From Byssochlamys sp. IMV 00236 (lineage: Eukaryota > Ascomycota > Eurotiomycetes > Eurotiales > Thermoascaceae), in the NCBI GenBank assembly GCA_001931875.2, contig MSJH02000803.1:434362-498361 (forward strand): a DNA stretch of 64,000 nt, given 5' to 3'. The notes below the pieces were generated by a model. The model did no database searches. It was not told where the DNA came from and saw only the letters and a program-made list of their open reading frames with translations. The position numbers were made by a program, and so were the translations under genes. Below, piece by piece: positions 54,473 through 64,000 of this stretch; the stretch's first letter is position 1, and every line of letters starts with the position of its first letter.

Positions 54473-57400
54473 CTGGTGCTATTCTATAGTTAGTCTCAAG
54501 GCCAATGCCTTATATTTCTCGAATTGAACAATAGATATGGGGAAAGTTAAATTTTCTAAGATAGATACGCAGGCAATAGCTTCAGCCATTCAAAGATGCT
54601 TGACCGCTTAAGTGAAACATTGTATGATCAGCCCTTAACACGACAGACCCTTGCCGTATCTAGTCAGTGCTGTAGTAGCAGTTAGGGGGAAACGAGGTCA
54701 CTGCTGCAATTGATCCTTCCTTCGGTTGCTCCAACGAAGAGAGACTGGAAGACTACTGATTCAATTGCCTCGACATAGTTGACGGACGACGTCGCGGCCG
54801 GGACTGTCGCTATGTAAATCAAGATATGTTATAAAAGGATCAGTTTGATTTTCCTTCCCAAAGAAATCACCAGTCATATATTTCCATGTTTGCATGCACG
54901 AATTTCGGTATTAATTAGTTCGACATGGCACGATTCCTTGCTCAGTTGTTCCTTGTATCCTTTCCTGGACTCTGTAAAAGGGCAAATTTTCTTTATATCG
55001 TATAAAGGTACTCAAACTACGGAGTGCATTGCACTTTCCTTAAAATTTATTGGAGCATACATATACTAAGCTGCTGGATTCAGACTCCGATAAGTAGAGC
55101 CAATGTGTATCCATTAACGAAATCAGGGTACTAATAATACCGCAGAATCGCAAAGAGTTAAAAAAGCCAACCAACATCTTATCCCAAGGGAACGGTATAT
55201 CTGCAAGCGATATCCAAAACCATCCTCGAAGATATACGAACTCGAAATCAGGCTCCCACCCCAACGCTCGCTCACTTACTTCCGCGCCAGTCTAATAACC
55301 CTATACAGACTACTTCATTAGTAATACCAACCACGGTCAGCTTATTGTCTTACACCTCTTCTATTATTACCATCCACTTAAGCCCTCAATCGAGAACCAC
55401 ATGATGAGTATCCTATGATAGATAAGTACGTAAGCCGGCCAGCCGCAATATCCACGAGGCGTTAATGTGGCTTGGATTGGTTCCAAGGTACAGTAGCTCC
55501 AAACGGTGGAATAGTAGCACACCTCCATATGGAGCTGAAATGGGCATAGAAGAAGATGGAACGGTGGGTTTTATTATGTGGTATGATGATATGACGTGTG
55601 ATCTATCGATATGGTCTGGTTGAGTTCAGAGTATAGTACAGCGTAACCTGGGTAAACCTTTTTGGTGTATTTGTAGCGCATGTACTTAAGCGGTATACTA
55701 TAGAATGGTAAAACCTGATTATCAGCGCGATTTATAATCGAAGAAAGTAGTGCTAGTGTTCATATTGTTTAAATTCTGAATTGCCTATTAAGGGCGGGGT
55801 AGACGATAGTATAGAACAAATAAGTAACCTTTCGAATAAATAACGACAGGCTCGATTTCACAGTTTCGTCGCATGCTGGAGACAGTCTAATAGTAAATAG
55901 TACCTTTAGTAGTTCCTTTTATAAATCGAGTATTTTCAAGGGCACACCCTGAACAAAAGTCGGGCTATGGAACCTCGAACCTCAGGAAAAGCAAACGGCG
56001 TTCTCATGTATATCTACCCTTACCTACTTTGCATTCATTCGTTCGTCCATTCCTTCTCCTAGGATAGAAATGGCAAAACAAACCGCGTTGAACCTCTTCC
56101 TTTTTTTCTTGTCTAGATCTTTCTCCAGGGCTTCTCCTTGCTACCCACCGCCTCATGGATGATCAGCAAAGAATGCTGATACTAGATAATGCTAATCCAC
56201 ACGAGACGCGCGGATAAGATTTCCGCATTCGTTTGGTATTACTTACTACTGCGTGGTAGGTAACACAATGATCAAGATTCTCGGGCGCTGATTCTGTTGG
56301 CCGGGTTTATTGGAGGGGAAGGGCCAATGCGGCGGCGCAGTCACCCACTACCAGCAAGTAAGAAGATAGGGCAGAAAAAGCAAAAAGGCACCGATGATCT
56401 GGGTCGTAGTCTAAGAGATCAGAGTACGTACTTACAGTACGGAGTGTATTGTTATCATTATCCACTCGGAAATAGTACCCATGTATGTACTTAGGTGTGT
56501 GGGGGTGAGTAACTACTCGTTTTTTTTTCTTCTTCTTCATCTCTGAGTACTTATTCTATCTTCTCCACTTTAGTTCTGACTTCTGACACTGATTCTGGAT
56601 CTGAATTTGGACCTTTCTTTCTGTTTTCTCGGACGAAAACAAAACAGAAACTGGGTGCATGTGAAAAGTGACATGGGGCAGCGCGCCACACGGTTGGATG
56701 ATGGATAACTGTGAACGAGGGTTATTTTCCACAATGGCAAGTCGAGACTTTGATTCTTATTTTTGATCGTAAATAAAATAACTCTAGCACGAGGTATAAG
56801 AGTACTACTGTTGTACTATTCCTAGATGGCTGGCTTTTCTGAACTGGTTCACAGAGATATAATAGGCGAGATAAAGTGCCCATTTTCTTGAACTTTGATT
56901 AATTGGTTAGAACCTTGGCTGATAGAATCCATGTATATAGTAGTAAGTCCTATCGACAATTTGTATATACACTACAAGAAGGAATAAATCAATATCCAAA
57001 TTAGAAAAAAAAGCAGCAGGCGGTATAAGTAACTAACGCTCATGTTGTTGAAGTTTCATCCAATACTTACGGTTGGCTTCCTAGGTCCCGGTATATGTAT
57101 CTATTAAGTACTCTGCTTGGTAGATCTGAGAGACCTACTTCTTTTACCAATCCAGTTAGATAGGAAAATAACCCTCACTTGGCCTTACGACTCCGGCAGC
57201 TTGATTGATGTCGATCGTGGGAGGTTTGTGGCAAGAATATGGTACTGATCTGGTCTACTCGTGTGTCGGTGCCTGAATACTTAGCTTGCATTCCGGCTAG
57301 CAAGTTAAATCAGAAGCTATCTATCCGCTCTTGGAGTTCTCGAATGAATACGGAAGAGGAATTATTGTGAGTAGCTGTGCTAAGTTACAACTACTAGTTA

Positions 57401-60400
57401 CTTACCAAGTTACTACTCGTGCAGTAATAATATATACATACAACAGTACAACTAGACTAGACTTCTTAGTCTAACGACTAGTTAACTAACTAATCCCTGG
57501 AGTTTTAAGTAATGCTGTCTTTGATCTAAAACGCACATTTCTCCGAGCGCCATTTCTCATTTCCAACCCCCACGAGATGATCTCCCGCCAACGACAGACG
57601 GTAGGTCCTCTTGCAGTTCAATTACTATACTATACAGAGATAAAGAGGGAGTTTATGTCCTCATGGTTATTAATTTCATGATGTTGGCATGTATCATGTC
57701 GACACTAGCAGCGTAGACAAACAGAAAAAAAAAATATCCCCTGTCGTTCGTATCTAAGTAGCACTGCAAGAGCCCTGCAGGACCCAGGTCAGCAAAGACT
57801 CGCAGACAGAAATCAACTCAGGATAGTTCGAAACTCCTACGACGTTTGCTAGAGATCCTTTTTGCCTATGCCATAATATCGTAGATCCTTCTCTGGCGGA
57901 AAATATCCACACATTGGCCGATGCTACATCGTCATTATTATGATTATTGGGGCTGGGCTATCAAGGGAGGGAGGGCGTCAATTCAATTATTTGCTGCTCC
58001 TGTAATGCAGACGCGGGACTAAGTAGTCTAGTCTAGTCCGTTTCTGTTTTAATCTATTGCGAAGAAGCAGTGCAGTCAAGTGGGAATAAACGAGGGATTT
58101 GGCGCTTAGGCACCAGGTGGATGATCTGGATAGGATAGGGTCCTAGGAAAGCGGTCCTTGCACGAGGTTGGTAGTCTAGTTAGCGGTGGTACTGTAGGTA
58201 CATACATACAGCAGTAGTGTAGTTAACTTAGTCTAGTACGATTTTTTATGCAGAAGCCCAGACAGGCCACTGCACAAGCTTGTTCCAAGGTGCATGGGAC
58301 TATTTGGCCTAGATAGATAGAGTGGATACGTGCAGGTCCCAAGAGTGTAGATGCTGGGAACAACGGGCCAAGTGGATTGGATATATTGGACGCAGCAGAG
58401 AACGTGCAGATACTCGAGACTGTCGACTCAGAGAGAAACGAGAAAAAGGCACGGGATGGATGAACGGCGTTCTGTGTACTTTACCTGCTCCGTGGCCGTC
58501 CGAAGCAGAAGCGGAGAAAAAAAGCCTGCACTAGTTAGTCTAAGTAGTAGTAGATAGGTATGAGCAAGCTCCGGCTCCAACCCAATTAATTAATTTAATC
58601 GACCGTCCTGCGCGGCTGGTGCATGATAGGTATGAGGGGGGAAAAAAAAGGCCGTAATAGGATCAGCGGGATAAATATCGTCGTGGCGCAAATGTAATCG
58701 CTTGGCTTGGCCGTTCGCCTAGCCGAGTACGAGGTTGTCTCTGTTTCCCTACGGCCGGGTCAGAAATGCGTCCTGTCATTTTTTTTGATTCTACAGGATT
58801 ATTATTATCCTATTCCTGCTCGATAGTTTGCCTCCACTTGCCGACTGGAGAGTGAGTGGTCTGTGGCAGATTTCAGCCGGAAAAAAAAAAAGTCGAGTTC
58901 GATTGATGATGTTGCCACACATTTTTTCGCGTTTACAACTCCGTACATCGGCGGCTGAATACAGTAGTAGTAGTGAGGGGGGACCGAGAAAAAAAAAGGC
59001 ACCATTATGGCATTATTATCATCATCACTACCGACAGTGTCGATGCAACTGCGGTTGACCAGTAATCTGCATGTGTTTGCGAGCCTCGACCAAATGCTCG
59101 CATGCCTGTGACTATCATATCGCCACTAAACGGTGCATCTCCCACTTCGTATCAATATCCCTCGTGCTCTCGCGCATGTTAATGGCCTCACCGATCGGAC
59201 CGGATCTCTCAGCCCAGCCCTGTGGTACGAGGCGTTCTCCCAAGCACGATGGCCAGTGGAGAGCTCTTCTTGAGTCCAGGGCGATTCCAGCCACACAGAT
59301 GCGGTTGCACTAGTCGTAGCTTTGATTTAGGAGATGCTCTAGTTACGAGGAGCGGATCTCATTCTCTCCTCCCAGCCCGTCAGGACGCGAAGCTATCCGA
59401 GCGCAGCTCCAGTAAGTAGTCTACCAGAGATGAAGTTGATGGCAGCTGTGCGAATTGGCCGCCTGAGAACTGAACAGTGCACCGTTCTTCAGCCACTGAC
59501 CTCTCCATCCCTCAGAGATTCCGAACGTGACTTGTCTGCCGGCCGATAGACACGATTTGGACCTTGATATTCAGTAAGAAATAGGATCCGTGATCATACA
59601 CGAATTTACCTGTGAGTGCTTTCGACCTGTCGCTCGCAACACTTGCCTGCTACCTACCCGATGGAAGTTGCCCGACGTATTCTTCAATGTCGGATGTGAA
59701 GTAGGCCTAGTCTCATTATTGACCGCAGCACCGCCCGACGCCGAAAGCACTGTCTCATTAATCAGAAACCACGGTTCAGGCCGGGAGTCGACGCTGTAGG
59801 GGGAATTGATCGTATTACTGATGGCCGTCCATCCCCCAGAAACGATGGCAGAAGATGATTCCCGACTAGGTCCTACTGACTCCGATCTGCCCTGCTGAAA
59901 CATTGATGGACACGGAGGGTTTTTATAAGAACACTGCTTGTTGGCTTCAAGGTTCACGCTTGCTGTTGTTCCTTTGCCGATAACCTTTTCAATTGGGACC
60001 GTGCTTTCAATTGAGTTCCAACAAGCACGCGCCAAACCTACGCCTCTACCTAAAAGCCCTCTGCGCCACCTGCTAGTAATCAGCACCGGGATGACCGCGC
60101 GATGTTCTGCTGTCGGACAATTTACGCTGGGCTGTCTGATCCTGTCTGACCTTGTCTGGACCTCTCTTTCCGGATGTCTACGGGCCATCAGATGAGAAGC
60201 AGAATGAAACGGCCGCAGGCGCGCCATTGCTGGACCGGTATAGTCGTCATTATATTAACGTGCGTTCTGGATCTGCTGGGGATCTCCCGCGAAGGTTTCG
60301 CAACGAATTCAATCTAAGCTCAAGAAACCGGGGCCCCTGGAGAACTGGAGAAGCTACCGAAAACTCTCGTGCAAGCCAAATCTAACCTTGCGCAACGTTG

Positions 60401-61400
60401 AAGATAGATAGAGATCAAAACAAACACCAAACAGGAACGCCCATAATCAATACATACCTGCTTGTTCCCCATCGTCTGCCAGCCCGGACATGCGTTTCGC
60501 AGAGGACACAGTGCGATGGGCTTCTGGGGACGCTGGATCAAGCCGGCGTTGGTGGGGAATCTCAATTTCCCTGGAAACACGCATCATCGGCGGAAGCGCG
60601 CGGGATTTTGGTCGGGGGCTGTCGATAAGTCTAAGTAAGTAACGGACTACTGATCAGGGCCATCGGAATCGAATCACATCATAACGCTGGTGTCCCTGGT
60701 TCTAGTCGTGGGCAGAATGGCCAGCCCCGTCCGGATCCTCGTTTTCGTGCTGTTGGATTTGGAGAGACGCATTCTGATGCCGACGAAGCCGTCTGATCAT
60801 CGTGAGTCGAGGTGGTGGACCGCCCGGAGTGGTGCCCAGCAGCCCGAACGGATTTCCATGTTTGCCAATGATCGCGATCGCTTTGAGTGTCCCCGTTCGT
60901 CGAGAAAGAGCCCGTCCGCCCTAACGCCCCCAGCTAGAGACATCTCGCTCGTGGATCTTCAGATCCTCCTCTCAGCGACCACCTTGGGGAGATCAGCTCT
61001 GGTTTCCTCTGATGCACTGCAGCTACTCCAGCCGCAGGGGTTGTCTGGTGGCCCTGGTTGTTTCAGGGTACTGTCTTGTCTTGTATTGTTTGAACGTCTT
61101 TTTCTTTCTGTTACCTGTCTGCTGTCTGCTGTAGTAGTAGTATTATTTTTTTTCTTTCTCCTTACCCGTCGATCCGTGTCTCTGCCTTTTTCACCAGCTA
61201 GACTCCCAGCTGAGCGCGGGGGGTTTCTCACGGACGAACGGCGCGACTCGAGCAGAACGAGCAGGCAGCTTGGGCCAAGTGCACATCATCCTGTCTTCAT
61301 CAGGGCAGACCCGTGGTTGGGCTGTCGGCGCTGACGAGTCTCCACTACGACCCCTCAAGGCTCACGGGCCAGGAGGCGCTCGTTAGCGCGTGAGGAGAAA

Positions 61401-61440
61401 CAGACAGACAGACAGAAGACAGAAGACAGAGAGAGAGAGC
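61401..61440. repeat. (CAGA)n / AGA-rich microsatellite
   Basis: CAGA units followed by AGAAGACAGA repeats and a GA run. Non-coding. Confidence 0.8.
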
Positions 61441-61765
61441 AGAAAAAGGCCCCCCTCGACTAACGGCGGGATAGTTCAGCTGCCCCCCCCCCCTTCTTAA
61501 GAGTAGTAACGACTAGAGTCATTGGTGACTGTTGGAGAAAAGGAACGCCCCCCAAGAGAACCCCCAGAGAACCCCCCCAAAAAAGAAGGGAGATGGCTAT
61601 ACGACTGTTGTTGGAATTGGCTCTCAGCTAATAGTAAATTATCACGTAGAGTAAAGTAAAGTAAAGTACAGTATGGTATGCTCGACGTTTCTGTCATATC
61701 CATACGGTAGATAGTACTCCGTAGTTACTCTAGATAGGTCCTAAGTAGCTCTCCAACCGCGCGGG

Positions 61766-61785
61766 CAGACAGACAGACAGACAGA
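61766..61785. repeat. (CAGA)5 tetranucleotide repeat
   Basis: Five CAGA units. The complementary (TCTG)n repeat follows about 220 bp downstream. Confidence 0.85.
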
Positions 61786-62000
61786 TCGTTACTACTGGCC
61801 CAAGACTTGCTCAGCCCACTGCGGCCCACCAGCTCGCGGGCCTCTCTGGGATCTGCTCTCTGTCCACCCCCCCAGTGTCCCCGTGCGCATTCTTCCCCCT
61901 CACGATTGCAACAGTTAGTTAATTGCTGTATCCGTCGAGAGATCTGAACGTGTCCGTCTCCGATATATTACTCGAGGACCAAAGACTACCATACTGAGTC

Positions 62001-62053
62001 CTGTCTGTCTGTCTGTCTATCTGTCTATCTGTCTATCTGTCTGTCTGTCTGTT
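62001..62053. repeat. (CTGT)n / (CTAT)n tetranucleotide repeat
   Basis: About 53 bp of CTGT units with interspersed CTAT. Its sequence is the reverse complement of the CAGA repeats at 61401 and 61766, so the two could pair as an imperfect inverted repeat. Confidence 0.85.
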
Positions 62054-62096
62054 TGCCTAGTCTAGTGATACACTGGTTAAGCAGTCGTTATCTTAC

Positions 62097-62140
62097 AGTA
62101 CTACTACCACTACCACTACCACCACTACTACTACTACTGT
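62097..62140. repeat. (CTA/CCA) trinucleotide repeat
   Basis: An imperfect run of CTA and CCA units in non-coding DNA. Confidence 0.75.
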
Positions 62141-62329
62141 TAGGGAACTAGTTATTATTGTGGATAGCTACCTAGTTATATGAGTGAGTATTATTGCTGC
62201 TCATTAACTATTAAATTAGTTAGATAACCCAGTTACCAAGTTACAAGTGAATTAACTCCCAGCTATTAACTAATTGCGTCTAGAGCACTATGATTGCATC
62301 CAGCAGTAGTAGTTAGTCTTCGAATTTCT

Positions 62330-63110
62330 CCCGTCCAATTCCTTATTATTCTTCTCTCTTTCTCGGGAATCATTGCTGCACATCCATGCAGTCATCCATG
62401 ATTTCCTAGTTTTACTCTTGTTCTTCTTCTTGTTCTTCTTCCTCCTACCTACCTACCTACCTATTACTAGGTACCTCCCCTCCCCTCCTTTCCTATACCA
62501 TACCATACCATACATCCTTCCCTTCCCTTCCCTTTCCTCTCCGCTCCTCCTCCTCCGGTTTCCACCCGTTCCAGACTTGAGGCCCTCCCTCTCTCTCTCT
62601 CTCAGAACGCCCGAAATTGAATCGATGCCATCTCGGCCTTCGTCCAGCCGGCTCCACTAGTCGCGCCTGGCCTCTCCACCCGCCCGTCCTTTTCGTGGTC
62701 CCGCACCGGCTGTTCTTCCCTGCCCGCCTCTCTCTTCTCTCGTCTTCGCGCCTCCCATTCATAGCCCTGCCCCCCCCGATCTTGAAAAAGACAAACCCAT
62801 TCCTCGCCATACCATACTAACTACTGTACCTACTCCGTCACCCTATCTCCCGATCTGCTGGATTCGTGGCTGACTCTCTAGCTTCCTCTGCTGCTTTTGC
62901 TCTTCATCTGTTTTTCTTTACATTATTCCCTTTCCCCTTCTTCTCTTTCTTCCTCTTCTTCTTCTTCTTTTTCCTTTCCTTTCCTTCCTTCCTTCTTTCT
63001 TTCACTCTCTGTGTCTCTCTCTTCTCTCTCTTCTCTCTCTCTCTCTCTCTCTCTCCCTCTCTCCGTCCCCTGGTTCCCTCCCTCCAGAAGAGAGAAGCGT
63101 GCAATCCCGC
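62330..63110. promoter_or_regulatory. Pyrimidine-rich tract
   Basis: Long CT-rich stretches, including a CT dinucleotide run near 63005-63062, ATAC and CCTA repeats near 62450-62515, and TTC runs. Such tracts are common just upstream of transcription starts in filamentous fungi. The ORFs in it are strings of Ser/Leu/Phe from composition alone. Confidence 0.5.
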
Positions 63111-63990
63111 TTAGTTAGCGGATCCCCTCTCCCCCCCAAAGCACCGGCCCCATCCAAAGCACCCCGCCGGTAAGAAAAGAGCTTCAGCATTAACCTCGGG
63201 GGGTTCGTGGTACGAGAATTATTAGCTTGAGTTTGAACCAAGCAACATACAAATCAATCCACTCGGCCACCAGCGTCATTCTCGTCCTGATTCCAAACCA
63301 CCGTTGTATTGCCCGCAACGCTGCCTACTCATCTGCACGCCCGTACTTACGCTGTACCGTTATCGGCCGGGATCCCGTGGGACGACCAGCTCTCTCCCTA
63401 ACTCCCCCCCAACGTCGAACCAACACTGAACGACACCAATCCCTCTCAGTCTGTCCTTTCAGATTGAGCGCTCTCTGGACCCCTATCGACCACGGCTGGA
63501 CAACGTCGACGACCAGATCCGTGCTTCTCGTCAAACTCGGGCTCCCATCCTCTAGCCAGCGTTCCTCGTAGTCTGTCACGGAGGTACCATCAATCCTCCA
63601 CACAATCATTTACGTCGTCGCGAGCGCATCCTTCTGAACTCCGTGGACGAGGACCCCCCGCCCTTCTCTCGAGCTCCCATCACACGCGTCCCAATCGTGC
63701 TACCCCGACTTTTAAAATCCATCTATGTCCGCATGTTAACGGGGGGAAGAAAATCAAGAGACCAAAAGTCAACTGGCAACACGATTCCTTACGCCAGTGA
63801 CATCCTATTATTGTCCCCTCCTTTTTAACTTTCATTCTTCGGGGTGACTTGAGGTGATTAATCAGAAGCCGTCTATAGCGTACCCGCGTCGCAAGAAACC
63901 TTGCCCTGTGGCGGGTCAACTTTGTTGTGATTATATTGTATCCTTGTCCAGCTATCTCCCCCCAGGTTTCAACTGAACAAACGCCAAACA

Positions 63991-64000
63991 ATGGTCAACG
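63991..64000 (+). CDS. Possible start of a gene leaving the window
   Basis: An ATG in good context (CAAACAATGG) ends the window after a long pyrimidine-rich leader-like region. Only three codons (Met-Val-Asn) are visible, so this is a guess based on context. Confidence 0.3.

Larger units (their letters stand above)
54473..63990. other. Right gene desert (9.5 kb)
   Basis: No convincing coding sequence. The longest ORFs (59571-60227 minus, 60690-61334 plus) overlap frames on the opposite strand and have no motif. The stretch is AT-rich to about 58 kb and carries four ACTCCGTA/TACGGAGT octamers, tetranucleotide repeats between 61.4 and 62.1 kb, and dense pyrimidine tracts at 62.3-63.1 kb. The best reading is a long upstream regulatory region and leader of the gene that starts at the window's right edge, perhaps including non-coding RNA. 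This is inference. Confidence 0.5.

Noticed and set aside
59571..60227. A 218-codon minus-strand ORF
   Set aside because: Overlaps several plus-strand ORFs, has no domain, and its codon use looks random.
60690..61334. A 214-codon plus-strand ORF with a hydrophobic run
   Set aside because: The hydrophobic run is caused by a TTC/CTT tract. No motifs, and it ends in repeat-rich DNA.
62897..63118. Ser/Leu/Phe-rich ORFs
   Set aside because: They are translations of the CT-rich tract and occur in several frames and on both strands.
1..64000. CRISPR arrays, tRNA genes and transposon ends
   Set aside because: I looked for spaced direct repeats, GGTTCRANNCC-type B boxes with an A box, and terminal inverted repeats with target duplications. 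I found none that I could support by eye.

Overview
The window is nuclear DNA of a filamentous ascomycete, most likely an Aspergillus or a close relative in the Eurotiales. The evidence is short introns (about 50-140 nt) with GTANGT-type donors and CTAAC/CTGAC branch sites, densely packed single-copy eukaryotic housekeeping genes, and dispersed 5S rRNA genes. I found no bacterial, plasmid or viral features, no CRISPR array and no intact transposon. The sequence has one assembly gap of 20 N inside a poly-T run at 15795-15814.

Layout. Bases 1-7838 hold Rrp36 (-), an FCP1/NIF-type HAD phosphatase-like protein (+), eEF1B-gamma (-) and mitochondrial ribosomal protein S9 (+). Bases 7839-13668 are a gene desert with stress-type promoter motifs, followed by a glutamine-rich probable regulator (+, to 15227). 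A second gene-poor stretch with the gap runs to 18185. Bases 18186-50894 are gene-dense: D-amino-acid oxidase, calcineurin B, Epl1 (NuA4), Rkm4-type SET methyltransferase, Kae1 (KEOPS), AMPK/Snf1 beta subunit, a small two-TM protein, a GT71 mannosyltransferase, Coq8, UreF, Bre1, Bdp1 (TFIIIB), a SARAF-like ER protein, Mmm1 (ERMES), acireductone dioxygenase and cardiolipin synthase. Most neighbours are divergent pairs sharing a 280-660 bp promoter or convergent pairs with short 3' regions. Nothing behaves like a biosynthetic cluster.

From about 51 kb the character changes. A 5S rRNA gene lies inside an intron of cardiolipin synthase, a second 5S gene lies 2.6 kb away, then come a degenerate kinase-like gene and a kinase-like relic. 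The last 9.5 kb have no convincing gene; they are rich in microsatellites and pyrimidine tracts and end in what may be the first codons of a gene leaving the window at 63991.

I did not find a clearly new multi-gene system. The best leads are the nested 5S gene, a predicted 57-nt intron in mmm1 that decides between two N-termini, two enzyme-like proteins lacking key catalytic residues, and the two large non-coding regions. Gene models were checked by splice-site consensus and by exon lengths summing to whole codons. Names rest on recognition of conserved motifs, not on a database search.
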